Assembly: GCA_016710685.1 (NCBI GenBank)
Contig: JADJVC010000017.1
Location: forward strand, 9,722 to 73,721
Reading direction: 5' to 3'
Length of the DNA: 64,000 nucleotides
DNA from: Flavobacteriales bacterium
GTDB lineage: Bacteria > Bacteroidota > Bacteroidia > Flavobacteriales_F > PHOS-HE28
In this document: positions 1-9,064 of the stretch, one piece after another
Position numbering within the stretch: position 1 is the stretch's first letter
How the letters are laid out: each line of letters begins with the position of its first letter
Made by a program: the position numbers and the translations under genes
The notes under the pieces: generated by a model
The model's input: the letters and a program-made list of their open reading frames with translations, nothing else
Told to the model about the DNA's origin: nothing
Databases searched by the model: none

Positions 1-2
1 TC

Positions 3-494
3 GCAACGGGGGCGAACGCCGATGTTGAGTTTTTTAATGCATCGTCCGCTGGGTACAAAACTACATTCAAGGGACCTGGGGATATTGTATTTAATACGTA
101 CTCCGGCGGCATTTATTCAGATAAAGCTATAATCCGGCAAATTAGCGGTGATTTGGAACTTTTAGAAGGCGACCTGAAAGTAAACGGAACGTACACTGAT
201 GTAAGTAATTATGTGCGGGGCTCATTATCAGCAACGTCGTCAGAGGTAACGCTGGCGGCAGAAACCGCGGGAACTGGCGCGGATAATGTTCCTGTTGTTT
301 TGAGCCCAGCTGGCACAGCTCATGCGATTAGTAATTCGCCGTTTCGGCTACCCACATTTACCGCTGCAACATTGCCGTCTGCATCAACCGCAGCTGCGTT
401 AATTTACGTGAGCGACGAGTCAGGAGGGGCAGTCCCAGCGTTTTCAGACGGCACAAACTGGCGGCGCGTCACTGATCGCGCGATTATCAGCTAA
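3..494 (+). CDS. Tail fibre C-terminal part (5' cut by window edge)
   Basis: This frame is open from the left edge to a stop at 492-494 and is the same as the end of the complete copy at 60719-61567. It encodes the beta-rich C-terminal portion of a collagen-like tail fibre, ending with a segment around the residues VSDESGGAVPAFSDGTNWRR, a type of ending common in phage fibre proteins. The true gene begins at 60126 on the circular map. Confidence 0.85.
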   Translation, partial: ATGANADVEFFNASSAGYKTTFKGPGDIVFNTYSGGIYSDKAIIRQISGDLELLEGDLKVNGTYTDVSNYVRGSLSATSSEVTLAAETAGTGADNVPVVLSPAGTAHAISNSPFRLPTFTAATLPSASTAAALIYVSDESGGAVPAFSDGTNWRRVTDRAIIS

Positions 495-505
495 GGAGCT
501 AAGAC

Positions 506-909
506 ATGATTACTGTAACCCTTACAAACAAGCGCCACCTAGCCGCTGCGAACGCGGCCTACGTAGCGACGATTCCGCCCGCACCACTTAGATGGGCAAG
601 ATCCTACGCCGGCACCATACGCGAGCGCGCAGGCGTATGCGCAAGCGCAAGCTGAGAGATGGGCCGAGAGCTGGGCCGACACAACTGGCGTAGACAAAAT
701 CGCAGTTGGCGCGTTTATGCGCAGGTTCCCCGGCCCTGTGATGGATGCAGTCAAGGCGTCGGATGATCCAAGCGTTATCGCAATCTGGCGCAGCTCGACG
801 CGGTTTACGGTGCGGCTTCGGACATCCGACCACTATAGGTGGGGTCGGCTATCTTGTTTCCGAGGGCTTCCTTACAGAGCAAGAAGCGGCTCAGATTTTG
901 GCGTACTAA
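506..909 (+). pseudogene. Frameshifted copy of the 134-aa gene before TerS
   Basis: ATG at 506 follows a GGAGCT ribosome site, but the frame is broken by indels at about 585-600, 780-800 and 840 relative to the intact copy at 61579-61983. The breaks are best read as contig-end errors, because the second copy encodes an uninterrupted 134-residue protein ending at the equivalent TAA. Function is described under that entry. Confidence 0.8.
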
Positions 910-910
910 G

Positions 911-1347
911 ATGCCAGCAAAGCGCAAATACGACCCAATGTTTCACCCAAAGCTAGCTAGAAAACTGGCGTTGCTGGCGCGAGCAATAAGCAAATAGCTG
1001 ATGTTTTCGAGGTAACTGAAAAGACGGTGCAGAACTGGGCCGAGAAGCATGAAGAGTTCGGCAGGATGCTCAATGCCGGTAAGATGGTCGCAGACGCGGA
1101 GGTCGCCAACTCGCTGTATCGGCGTGCCGTTGGCTATCGCCACAAGGCGACCAAGATTTTCTTGCACGAGGGCAAGCCTGTCATTGTTCCGTACACTGAG
1201 GTCTATGCGCCGGACACCGCGGCTGCGGGCCTTTGGCTGCGCAATCGTCAGCGCGATCTATGGCGCGACAAGGTCGATGTGGACCTGAAGGGCAAAGGTA
1301 ATGGTCGAGTCACTATCACGATGGACATGAGTGGAAATGGCGGATGA
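911..1347 (+). pseudogene. terS: Terminase small subunit (frameshifted by assembly error)
   Basis: ATG at 911 begins MPAKRKYDPMFHPKLARKLA. A single missing T near 972 and a substitution near 988 break the frame, and the rest is open from 1027 to 1347. Using the right-hand copy (61984 on) for the first 200 bases restores one protein of about 145 residues. It has an N-terminal helix-turn-helix segment (ASNEQIADVFEVTEKTVQNW) of the kind used by small terminases to bind the packaging site, and it directly precedes TerL. It should recognise phage DNA and load TerL for packaging. The stop overlaps the TerL start. Confidence 0.8.
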
Positions 1348-2776
1348 CATCAGCATCCGCTACGCGGCGAGCAAGACGCTTGGCGCGTTTCATGCGTCGG
1401 ATAAGTTCGTTCGCGGCGTTATGGGGCCGATCGGCTCGGGCAAATCGGTAGGCTGCTGTGCTGAGATAATCTGGCGCGCGATGAGGCAGGAGCCGGATGA
1501 GGACGGCATCAGGCGCAGCCGATGGGCGGCAATTCGCAACACCTACCCAGAGCTCAAAACAACCACGCTGCGCACCTGGATGGACTGGTATGGGCATGCG
1601 ACCACGCTTCGCATGGATCAGCCAATCACGGCTACGGTGCGCTTTGGAGACGTCGAGCTAGAGCTGATTTTCCTAAGCGTCGATCGGCCAGAGCACATCA
1701 AAAAGCTTCTGTCGCTGGATCTTACGGGCGTCTGGATCAATGAGGCGCGCGAGATCCGCAAGACCACGCTTGACGCTGCAGGCGGTCGCGTTGGTCGCTA
1801 TCCGTCCATGATTAACGGGCCTGGGCCAACGTGGTCCGGTGTCATCATGGATACAAACCCGCCAGGGGATGATCACTGGTGGTACAAGCTCGCCGAAGAG
1901 GAGCGCCCGGAAGGCTACCAATTTTTTAGACAGCCAAGCGCGCTACTCAAGGTGCGACCGGGCGTTTACATCCCGAACCCGGCAGCTGAGAACGTCAAGC
2001 ATCACAAGCTCGGCTATGAATACTGGATGCGCCAGCTTCCGGGCAAGCGCGAAGAGTGGATCAAGGTCTACATTCTTGGCCAATACGGCACGGTGCTTGA
2101 TGGCAAAGCCGTATACCCGGAGTACCGCGACGAATATCACTGTGCAGGCGACATACTGGAGCCGCTACGAGGCGTCGGGCTGATTCTCGGGTGGGACTAC
2201 GGTCGCACTCCATCGTGCATTGTCGGCCAGATGACTGCCCGCGGCCAACTTCGCTGCATAGATGAGTTCGTTGTTGATGCAACGGGCGAGGGTATGGGTA
2301 TTCGCACGTTTACGAGAGACATCGTTAAGCCAGCGCTGAGTGCCAAGTACAACGGCATGACGGTTCTGCAGAGCTGGGGAGACCCAAGCGGCATTGCGCG
2401 CGACGGCAACGACCTGTCTATGTTCGACATCCAGGCGCAGGAAGGGATACCGACCGAGCCAGCGCCAACAAACGACCCAATTTCACGCCAGGACGCCGTT
2501 ATCAAGTTCCTGAAAACCAGCATTGATGGCGAGCCCGGTTTCCTACTCTCTCCTAAGTGCGTTTTCATCCGCAAAGGATTCTTGGGCGGGTATCAATACG
2601 CTAAAATGAATGTTTCCGGCGATGATCGGTACGCGCCAGCGCCGGCGAAAAACAAGTTCAGTCATCCTCACGACGCGCTGCAGCATATGTGTCAGGCGGC
2701 CAGCGGCGGCATCACTGTAGCGATCAACTCACAAAAGAGGGAAGTTAAGGTGAAACCATCTACGGGGTGGACGTGA
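1337..2776 (+). CDS. terL: Terminase large subunit
   Basis: This 479-residue ATPase/nuclease motor pumps DNA into the prohead. The Walker A motif GPIGSGKS is at residues 30-37; a Walker B-like segment (LTGVWINEARE) lies near residue 130; the C-terminal nuclease region starts around GWDYGRTPS, with the first metal-binding Asp. The ATG at 1337 is preferred over an upstream in-frame GTG at 1331, and overlaps the TerS stop by 11 bases. The gene sits in the usual TerS-TerL-portal order. A second, error-ridden copy lies at 62413-63870. Confidence 0.95.
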   Translation: MADDISIRYAASKTLGAFHASDKFVRGVMGPIGSGKSVGCCAEIIWRAMRQEPDEDGIRRSRWAAIRNTYPELKTTTLRTWMDWYGHATTLRMDQPITATVRFGDVELELIFLSVDRPEHIKKLLSLDLTGVWINEAREIRKTTLDAAGGRVGRYPSMINGPGPTWSGVIMDTNPPGDDHWWYKLAEEERPEGYQFFRQPSALLKVRPGVYIPNPAAENVKHHKLGYEYWMRQLPGKREEWIKVYILGQYGTVLDGKAVYPEYRDEYHCAGDILEPLRGVGLILGWDYGRTPSCIVGQMTARGQLRCIDEFVVDATGEGMGIRTFTRDIVKPALSAKYNGMTVLQSWGDPSGIARDGNDLSMFDIQAQEGIPTEPAPTNDPISRQDAVIKFLKTSIDGEPGFLLSPKCVFIRKGFLGGYQYAKMNVSGDDRYAPAPAKNKFSHPHDALQHMCQAASGGITVAINSQKREVKVKPSTGWT

Positions 2777-2786
2777 GAATGGTCAA

Positions 2787-3062
2787 GTGAGCGCGGATGT
2801 AATCGAGTTCCGCAAAAAGGAGGCCTCGCCAACTATGACGGGCGACGCCATTTGCGAGTGCACCCATTCTTGGGTGGCGGTTGCGCCAGTTGGTACGGTG
2901 TGGCTCGTTTGCCCTCGCTGTGGAACGCAAAAAGGCAGGTTCAAGTTTCCGGTCAATTACGCGATCAAGGAAGTTTGGACGTGCCAATGTAGCAATCAGC
3001 TGTTTTACATCACCAAGGACGGGGCGTACTGCCCTATGTGCGGCGATTGGCAGCAGTGGTGA
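2787..3062 (+). CDS. Small zinc-ribbon protein between TerL and portal
   Basis: GTG-started 91-residue protein, 10 bases after TerL. It has three Cys pairs (CEC near residue 23, CPRC, CQC and CPMC), arranged as one or two treble-clef or zinc-ribbon knuckles. No enzyme motif is visible. The position suggests a packaging or head-assembly accessory, but the family is not recognised and the function is unknown. The right-hand copy is truncated by the window end. Confidence 0.75.
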   Translation: MSADVIEFRKKEASPTMTGDAICECTHSWVAVAPVGTVWLVCPRCGTQKGRFKFPVNYAIKEVWTCQCSNQLFYITKDGAYCPMCGDWQQW

Positions 3063-3097
3063 CATAATGTAGGCAAATCAGCGCAAGGAAGCGCCAC

Positions 3098-5176
3098 ATG
3101 GCAAGTCAACTCGGACTGATCGCAGTTCTGGATAGCAAGGAAGTGCGCGATCAGGAGCAGGCAAAGATTGCCGCTACTCGCGCCATGGAGCGGGGCGAGG
3201 CCGAGAGCAGCGACCCATACGCCGGCATGGTCCAAAGGCTGGCCGCGTACATCGAAACGTGCTGGCAAGCCGCAAAGAACGCCAAAGAATCGGACATCGA
3301 GCCCAAGATACTGCGGGACATCCGACAGCGCGAAGGCGAGTACGACGCCGATAAGATGGCAGCTATCCGAGCGTCGGGGGGCTCTGAAATCTACGTGATG
3401 CTGACAAACAGCAAGTGCCGGGCAGCTACGGGCTGGATTCGCGACACCATGTTTCAGCAAGACGAGCGCCCGTTTACGATCAAGCCGTCACCGGTGCCAA
3501 GCGATCTGCCGATGGACGTCAAGCAGGGCGTGATGGATCGCGCCATGGGAGAGCTTGAGCAAGCCCTCGCAATGGGAATCCACGTAACGCCGGAACAGGT
3601 CTACCAGCGATCGAAGGAGCTTTACGACCGCATTCGCTCAAAGATGCGCGAGGAAGCCAAGACGCTTGCGGCGCGAATGGAAGACACAATTGACGACTTG
3701 CTAGTCGAGGGCCAATGGTACGACGCACTTGAATCCATGATTCCGGACATGGTGTGCATGCCGGCTGCATTTATCAAAGGCCCGGTGATTCGCAAGAAAA
3801 GCCGCTTAAAGTGGGTCCAAGGGCCAAGCGGCAAGATGGTGCCCCAGGCTGAAGACGAGCTTGTGCCGATTTACTATTCGCCAAGCGCGCTAGACATCTA
3901 CCCGGCGCCGGACTCCCGCGGCATTGAAGATGGCTACCTGTTTGAGCGGATCAGCCTTCGCCGATCTGCGCTATATCGCATGATTGGTGTCCCAGGCTAC
4001 AAAGACGAGGCAATTAAGGCCGCGCTCGCGGAATACCACAAGGCCGGTCACGATCTTGCAATCGCAGGCGATCAGCTAAGGCGCGACCTAGAAAACTCCA
4101 CCAACTGGCAAATGACGCCGGACCATTCCATTGACTCGCTGGAGTTCCACGGATCGGTGCGTGGCGAATGGTTGCTTGAGTGGGGTATGCCGGCGGAGCA
4201 AGTGCCAGATCCAGACGAGGACTACGAGGTGACGTGCCTCAAGGTCGGCCGGTTTGTTGTCCGCTGCGTGCTCAATGACGATCCGCTGAGGCGTCGAATC
4301 TACGACAAGTGCAGCTACGACGAAATCAAGGGGCAATTCTGGGGCCGAGGCCTTCCGCCGCTTATCCGCGACTGCCAGGACGTTTGCAACGCGGCGGCGC
4401 GCGCGACGGTAAACAACATGGGCATGTCATCCGGGCCAATGGTCGAGGTTGAAGTGGACCGACTCGCAGAAGGCGAGGACATCACCACGATGTACCCGTG
4501 GCGAATTTTCCAAGTCAAGTCGAGCAAGACTACGCCATCACCGGCAATTCGCTTCTTCATGCCTCCGATCGTAGTCAATCAGCTAATGGAAGTGTTCAAC
4601 AAGTTTTCCTCGTTGGCGGACACCTACAGCGGCATTCCACAATTTGAACAAGGCGTAAACCCGACGCAGGGGGCTGCAGGAACAGCGAGCGGCCTATCCA
4701 TGCTCATGGGTAGCGCGAGCAGGCTTGCGCGCTTGGTGCTGGCTGGTGTTGACCGGTGCATTGTTGGCAGCGTCACCAGGGCACACACGTTCATCATGCT
4801 GTTTCGGCCAGATGCCGAAGACGCCAAGGGCGATGCCAACATCGTGGCGCGCGGATCTTCCAGCTTGGTATCCAAGGAGCAATTGCAGATTCGCCGTACT
4901 GAGTTTATGACGGCTGTGATGAACCCGATCGACCAACAGATTATCGGTCCGCTTGGCCGTGCTGAGCTTCTGCGCGACTCGCTCAAAACGCTGGAATTTG
5001 ACCCGGACGACATCGTGCCGCAGAAGGATGAAATGCTGTCGAGGATGCAGCAGGAAGCGCAGGCGCAACAGCAGATTCAGGCGGCGGAGCAGCAAGGGCA
5101 AGGAAAAGACAAAAAGCCGCAAGCAACAGACCCGGCAGGAGCGCCAGCGGGAGGGCAGGCGGCGGGACTGTTTTAG
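3098..5176 (+). CDS. Portal protein
   Basis: This 692-residue protein follows an AAGGAAG ribosome site. Its size and position (after TerL, before scaffold and capsid) and its sequence style fit the portals of P22-like and Bcep22-like podoviruses. These form the dodecameric ring at the unique head vertex through which DNA is packaged and ejected. The last 60 residues are Gln/Ala-rich and low in complexity (QQEAQAQQQIQAAEQQGQG), typical of the portal barrel or tail region. The stop is followed immediately by a 28-bp palindrome. Confidence 0.88.
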   Translation: MASQLGLIAVLDSKEVRDQEQAKIAATRAMERGEAESSDPYAGMVQRLAAYIETCWQAAKNAKESDIEPKILRDIRQREGEYDADKMAAIRASGGSEIYVMLTNSKCRAATGWIRDTMFQQDERPFTIKPSPVPSDLPMDVKQGVMDRAMGELEQALAMGIHVTPEQVYQRSKELYDRIRSKMREEAKTLAARMEDTIDDLLVEGQWYDALESMIPDMVCMPAAFIKGPVIRKKSRLKWVQGPSGKMVPQAEDELVPIYYSPSALDIYPAPDSRGIEDGYLFERISLRRSALYRMIGVPGYKDEAIKAALAEYHKAGHDLAIAGDQLRRDLENSTNWQMTPDHSIDSLEFHGSVRGEWLLEWGMPAEQVPDPDEDYEVTCLKVGRFVVRCVLNDDPLRRRIYDKCSYDEIKGQFWGRGLPPLIRDCQDVCNAAARATVNNMGMSSGPMVEVEVDRLAEGEDITTMYPWRIFQVKSSKTTPSPAIRFFMPPIVVNQLMEVFNKFSSLADTYSGIPQFEQGVNPTQGAAGTASGLSMLMGSASRLARLVLAGVDRCIVGSVTRAHTFIMLFRPDAEDAKGDANIVARGSSSLVSKEQLQIRRTEFMTAVMNPIDQQIIGPLGRAELLRDSLKTLEFDPDDIVPQKDEMLSRMQQEAQAQQQIQAAEQQGQGKDKKPQATDPAGAPAGGQAAGLF

Positions 5177-5204
5177 GCTGAAACGCCAACATTGGCGTTT
5201 CAGC
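5177..5204. repeat. 28-bp palindrome, copy A
   Basis: Perfect inverted repeat with 13-base arms (GCTGAAACGCCAA and its complement) around the centre CA, starting one base after the portal stop. It is one of five copies in the genome (36640, 43812, 43875, 56292). It can fold as a hairpin, but no T-run follows, so it is not a standard intrinsic terminator. A protein-binding site or a small repetitive element is equally possible. Confidence 0.9.
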
Positions 5205-5265
5205 TTGGTGTCGTTACCACAAAATAAACTAACGCACCAGTGTGTATTTGGAATATCTTTTGCGC

Positions 5266-5514
5266 ATGGCTGACAGGAAGACTCACGAATCATTCGCACG
5301 ACTTGAAAACGACCCTGATTTTAAGGCCGTTCTTGAAGAAGTGCAGCGCCGCAAGGAAGCGGCCAGGGTGGTTCTTGAGCAAGCGTCAGACCTACTCGCA
5401 GTAGGCCGCGCGCAAGGAGAAGTGCGGGCATACGAAGAGTTTTTAGAGCTTGCCAGGATGGCTCGCTCAGTAGTTGAAAAGGTCCGAGCCCGAAAAGGAC
5501 ACTCGGAAGACTAA
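5266..5514 (+). CDS. Small helical protein, unknown
   Basis: ATG at 5266 gives 82 residues (MADRKTHESFARLENDPDF...), almost entirely charged amphipathic helix. A GTG at 5242 in the same frame is the alternative, and neither has a strong ribosome site. It lies between portal and scaffold and overlaps the upstream extension of the scaffold frame. Similar small helical proteins near scaffolds exist in podoviruses, but I do not recognise this family. Probably a head-assembly accessory (inference). Confidence 0.6.
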   Translation: MADRKTHESFARLENDPDFKAVLEEVQRRKEAARVVLEQASDLLAVGRAQGEVRAYEEFLELARMARSVVEKVRARKGHSED

Positions 5515-5545
5515 TCGACACCGCAAGGATGCGGCCGAGGAAAGT

Positions 5546-6472
5546 ATGTCACTGCCGAAACAGGTTTTAGACGCTGCAGAGCGTGCGGACAAAGCTATAG
5601 CTGCAATCAGAGCCGGTAATCTTAAGGCTTTGGTAGGCGAGCAGATCGATGATCCAAGTACAGAAGCACCGCTTGACCCTTCAGCTGTAGTGCAGCCGAA
5701 GGACACCGGGCGAGAGGACTGGAAGGCTCGATTCCTAACGCTGAAAGGCAAATATGACGCCGAAGTTCCGCGCTACGCGCAAGACCTACGTGCAGCGAAC
5801 GCACGAAACGATGACTTGCTTGGTGAGAATGCAATTCTGAAAGCCAAGGTCGATGAGCTATCAAAAGCCTCGCCTGAGCCTCAGAAGCCTAACGTCACGC
5901 TTGAAGCCGCTCGCGAAGTAATTGGCGAAGAGGCGGCAGAGGCGGTCAGAAGCATCACTCAGCACGAACTCGCTGAAATTAAGAGACAGGTCGAGACCAC
6001 TGCCGCTACGACTCGCAATATCGAGTCAGAGCGCGCGGCCGACGCGCGAACACGCTTCGAAACGTCACTTGGTGCCCTGGTGCCGGACTATCGAGAAGTG
6101 GATAAGCGGACCGATTGGCGGGAATGGCTATCGCAGCCAGACCCATTTTCGGGACATCAGCGCCAGCAGCTCATTGTGGATGCCGTCAACGCGGCGGACG
6201 TCAATAGGGTTGCGATGTTTTTTAATGCGTTCAAGGATATTGCTGGCCTAGCCAAGAAGCCTGCAGTCGAGAAAGACCCACTGGCACATTTACAGGTGCC
6301 AGACAACGCGGGACGAGTATCGACTACAGGCGCTCAAAAGCGACGGTGGACGCGCAGCGAAGTCACAAAAGCATTTACGGACATCGCGTGTGGCAAGTAC
6401 ACCGAAAAAGAGGCAGCTGCTCTGAACATAGAAATAACGGCCGCTTCGCGCGAGGGCCGAATTATCGGCTAA
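5546..6472 (+). CDS. Scaffolding-type protein
   Basis: 308 residues from an ATG with GAGG eight bases upstream; longer in-frame starts from 5474 overlap the preceding gene. The protein is highly charged and predicted to be largely coiled coil in the middle (residues about 80-180), with a basic C-terminal tail (KRRWTRSEVTKAF) such as scaffolds use to bind coat protein. It lies immediately before the major capsid gene. It should nucleate prohead assembly and then exit or be degraded. The call rests on position and composition rather than a recognised motif. Confidence 0.75.
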   Translation: MSLPKQVLDAAERADKAIAAIRAGNLKALVGEQIDDPSTEAPLDPSAVVQPKDTGREDWKARFLTLKGKYDAEVPRYAQDLRAANARNDDLLGENAILKAKVDELSKASPEPQKPNVTLEAAREVIGEEAAEAVRSITQHELAEIKRQVETTAATTRNIESERAADARTRFETSLGALVPDYREVDKRTDWREWLSQPDPFSGHQRQQLIVDAVNAADVNRVAMFFNAFKDIAGLAKKPAVEKDPLAHLQVPDNAGRVSTTGAQKRRWTRSEVTKAFTDIACGKYTEKEAAALNIEITAASREGRIIG

Positions 6473-6511
6473 GCGCTGCGATAAATTTTCCTCAAGGATG
6501 AGGTATACACA

Positions 6512-7456
6512 ATGGCTATCAATGCCGCTGCGGGCTTTCCGCAACAGTCCGGGATTCTGATCCCGGAGGTTTGGTCTGGCAAATTGCTGCAAAAGTTCTA
6601 TGCAGCGTGCGCCATGGCGCAAATCTGCAACACCGATTACGAGGGCGAGATCAAGAATCAGGGCGACAAGGTCATCATCCGAACGCGCCCGGACATCGAG
6701 ATCCGCAATTACAGCAAGGGCATGTCTCTCGCGATTCAGAAGCCGCAGCCGACCACGGTTGAGTTTCCGATCGAGCGAGCGAAGTATTGGAACGTGCAGG
6801 TCGATGACATCGACGAGTTCCAGTCTGATATGAATTTTTTGGAACATTGGACGGAGGACGCTGGCTCACAGATGAAAATCGAGTGGGATCGCGACTTCTT
6901 TGCTGATGTGTATGTCGACGCTGACGCGGCCAATCGTGGCGCTACCGCTGGCAAGATCAGCGCAAGCATCAATCTTGGCGTCGCTGGCTCGGCAAACATC
7001 GTCATCGGCAACGGTTCTGGCCAAGTTTCGCCGATTCAGTTCCTGCTGGGCATTAGCCAAGTGATGGACGAGCAGAATCTGCCGGACGAAGGCCGATCGA
7101 TCGTCCTGCCGGTGTGGTTCACGTCGCGACTCAAGAACTCCGAGATCAAAGACGCATCGTTGTCTGGCGACGGCACTTCTACCCTGCGTAGCGGTGTTGT
7201 CGGCAAGATCGATCGTTTGAAGATCCTGCAGTCAAACCTGCTGCCGACCGAGATGCAATCGAGCACGAAGTGCTGGAACGGCGTCGCGAATCACATCAGC
7301 GGCATCAGCTTCGCTGCCCAGCTGACCAAGAACAAGATCATCCGTGACCTTGAAAGCACTTTCGGTAGCGCCGCGCGCGGTCTTGCGGTGGCTGACTGGA
7401 AGGTTCTCAAGCCGGAATCTGTTGTTTCCTACTGCATCAGCGCAGGCACGATGTAA
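6512..7456 (+). CDS. Major capsid protein
   Basis: 314 residues, following an AAGGATGAGG ribosome region. The sequence (opening MAINAAAGFPQQSGILIPEV, then KLLQKFYAACAMAQICNTDY) is typical of HK97-fold phage coat proteins, with an N-terminal arm, a long spine helix and an alternating beta domain. It follows the scaffold and precedes a strong terminator, as expected for a gene needing high, separately controlled expression. It would form the icosahedral head lattice. Confidence 0.88.
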   Translation: MAINAAAGFPQQSGILIPEVWSGKLLQKFYAACAMAQICNTDYEGEIKNQGDKVIIRTRPDIEIRNYSKGMSLAIQKPQPTTVEFPIERAKYWNVQVDDIDEFQSDMNFLEHWTEDAGSQMKIEWDRDFFADVYVDADAANRGATAGKISASINLGVAGSANIVIGNGSGQVSPIQFLLGISQVMDEQNLPDEGRSIVLPVWFTSRLKNSEIKDASLSGDGTSTLRSGVVGKIDRLKILQSNLLPTEMQSSTKCWNGVANHISGISFAAQLTKNKIIRDLESTFGSAARGLAVADWKVLKPESVVSYCISAGTM

Positions 7457-7459
7457 ACC

Positions 7460-7487
7460 AAACGGGCGGCTTCGGTCGCCCGTTTTT
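7460..7487 (+). terminator. Intrinsic terminator after the capsid gene
   Basis: A nine-pair GC-rich stem (AAACGGGCG / CGCCCGTTT) with loop GCTTCGGT is followed by a run of five T residues, three bases after the capsid stop. It should reduce read-through into the tail genes and stabilise the capsid mRNA 3' end. Confidence 0.92.
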
Positions 7488-7501
7488 ACGGAGAAGTGAA
7501 C

Positions 7502-7981
7502 ATGGCTCTTTTAACAAGTGTTGCGGCTGGTGCGGCTGGTGCGAGTGGTTTCCCATGGGGTCCGAACGGCACCATTCGTGTTGATGCGGTAGTGGACTTC
7601 TCGAAAGCACTGGGGGCTGGTGGTGTTGCTGGTGCTGTCGGTATGTCGGCTGACGACGTTCTGCCGGTAATTAACGTCCCTGCTGGTGCGTATGTGCGGT
7701 GCGCTGTTCAGGTGGTTACGCCAACCGTTCATGCGGACGCAAGAACCATCGACGTTGGGGATGGCGATTCCGTGGAAGGTTATGCGAATAACGCCGACAT
7801 GAAAACGGCGGGCCGTTATCACGTAGCGCCGACATTGGTTGAGGCTGCGCCGAACACGATCCTTGGCTACTCGTTCGGTAAGTATTACGCAACCGCAGAT
7901 ACCATCGACATCAGGGCTGTTACGCCGATTGTCACTGGTATCGTCCGCGTATCCGCATTGATTCACGACATTAACTGCTAA
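7502..7981 (+). CDS. Virion structural protein, possible head decoration
   Basis: 159 residues from an ATG with GGAG nine bases upstream. Gly/Ala-rich N-terminus (ALLTSVAAGAAGASGFPWGP), then a beta-rich body; no Cys clusters, membrane segment or enzyme motif. Its place directly after the capsid gene is where decoration or head-fibre proteins usually lie. The family is not recognised with certainty. Confidence 0.65.
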   Translation: MALLTSVAAGAAGASGFPWGPNGTIRVDAVVDFSKALGAGGVAGAVGMSADDVLPVINVPAGAYVRCAVQVVTPTVHADARTIDVGDGDSVEGYANNADMKTAGRYHVAPTLVEAAPNTILGYSFGKYYATADTIDIRAVTPIVTGIVRVSALIHDINC

Positions 7982-7986
7982 CCGCG

Positions 7987-8002
7987 GGGCGGCGAAAGCC
8001 GC
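7987..8002 (+). promoter_or_regulatory. GC hairpin with GAAA loop
   Basis: A perfect six-pair stem GGCGGC/GCCGCC closed by a GAAA tetraloop lies between two structural genes, without a clear T-run. It could stabilise mRNA or act as a weak attenuator. Confidence 0.5.
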
Positions 8003-8020
8003 CTTGCTTTGGAGACTGAT

Positions 8021-8377
8021 ATGCGTCGTTGGTTGCAAAAGCGGGATGGTGACGGGACGATGTGGCCGTGGACGGAAGCCTTAGCGGGCCGTAAGGACAT
8101 GGTTGAAGTTCGCGAGCCAGATCCGGCACCGATTGTGCCAAAGAAGCTTGTGGTAAAGACCAAGGCTCCTGCGCCAGTGAAGGAAGAGGCCGAAAAGCCG
8201 GTTCCTGCGGTAGCACAAAGCGGCGAGATCGACATTTACGCAGTCACCGACAAGGATGAATTGCGCCAAATTGGCAAGCTGCTTGATCCGCCTGTTGTAT
8301 TTCCGGGCAATCCTTCGCTGACAACCATGCAGGCTGAATTGGCTGCGGTTCTTGGCATTACGCCTTCTGGAGAGTAA
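8021..8377 (+). CDS. Small head-tail region protein
   Basis: 118 residues from the ATG at 8021 (GGAG about six bases upstream). It starts MRRWLQKRDGDGTMWPWTEA, has a Pro/Lys/Val-rich linker around residues 35-65, and ends in a small helical segment (DELRQIGKLLDPPVVFPGNP...) that resembles a SAP-like or HeH-like fold. The gene is three bases from the adaptor gene. Likely a head-completion or structural accessory. Confidence 0.65.
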   Translation: MRRWLQKRDGDGTMWPWTEALAGRKDMVEVREPDPAPIVPKKLVVKTKAPAPVKEEAEKPVPAVAQSGEIDIYAVTDKDELRQIGKLLDPPVVFPGNPSLTTMQAELAAVLGITPSGE

Positions 8378-8380
8378 GCG

Positions 8381-9064
8381 ATGCAAGTTTCGGACATTAT
8401 CAGTCGAGTTGAACGGACGCTGTTTGACATCACTAATGTCCGATGGCCGGAAGCCGAGCTGATCGACTACATCAACGATGCTCAGCAAGCGGTTATCTTG
8501 GCGCGGCCGGATGCCAACTCCAAGAATGTAACAATGCCGCTTGCCGTTGGAACAAGGCAAACAATCCCATCTGACGCAGGGCGAGTGGGCATCAGGTTCT
8601 TGCGCTTAACGCGCAATGTTGCTGGTGATCTTCGTGCCATTCGTGAGAGCTCGCGAGTTGCGTTGGATAACGAGCTGCCGAACTGGCATACGGCAAACCC
8701 GAGCACAAGCATTCAGCATTACGTGTTCGACAATGTCGACCCGAAGATATTTTACGTCTACCCACCAGCGGCGAGCGGCGCTCAGGTTGAGATCATCTAC
8801 AGCGCGTTGCCAGCAAAGGCAACCGCAGTCGGAGATACGCTAACGCTGTCGGACAACTACTTGAACGCGGTGTATGACTGGGTTTTATACCGATGTTATA
8901 GCAAGGATGCGTCTTACGCCGGCAACTTGCAGCGTGCTCAGTACCACGCGAATGCGTTCGCGGCTCAGCTTGGCATCAACATGCAAACCGAGTTCATGGC
9001 GGCAAGCGGCCAGCAGGCGACACCAACGCCAGCAGCGGCACCGCAGGTTCGCACCGGTGGCTAG
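8381..9064 (+). CDS. Head-tail adaptor (gateway) protein
   Basis: 227 residues with a GGAGAG ribosome site. The N-terminal helix pattern (MQVSDIISRVERTLFDITNV, then WPEAELIDYINDAQ) and central beta segment are characteristic of podophage adaptor proteins, which form the ring beneath the portal (P22 gp4-like in role). The C-terminus is Ala/Pro/Gln-rich. The last eight bases overlap the next gene, indicating translational coupling. Confidence 0.8.
   Translation: MQVSDIISRVERTLFDITNVRWPEAELIDYINDAQQAVILARPDANSKNVTMPLAVGTRQTIPSDAGRVGIRFLRLTRNVAGDLRAIRESSRVALDNELPNWHTANPSTSIQHYVFDNVDPKIFYVYPPAASGAQVEIIYSALPAKATAVGDTLTLSDNYLNAVYDWVLYRCYSKDASYAGNLQRAQYHANAFAAQLGINMQTEFMAASGQQATPTPAAAPQVRTGG

Larger units (their letters stand above)
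1..2904. repeat. Terminal direct repeat, left copy
   Basis: Bases 1-2904 match 61074-64000 (position 1 aligns with 61074). The first 500 bases are identical by eye. This copy then carries several small indels at about 584-980 that break the gene at 506 and the start of TerS, and is clean from about 1000 on, where TerL is intact. The repeat indicates a circularly closing phage genome assembled slightly beyond unit length, not a biological duplication. Ends were probably built from few or poor reads. Confidence 0.95.

Noticed and set aside
5177..5204. Palindrome as an intrinsic terminator
   Set aside because: The stem is strong, but no T-run follows at this or the other copies, and two copies lie inside a coding sequence.
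8874..9056. Upstream part of the neck protein frame
   Set aside because: It lies wholly inside the adaptor gene in another frame with Arg/Ser-rich shadow composition; the GTG at 9057 is the better start.
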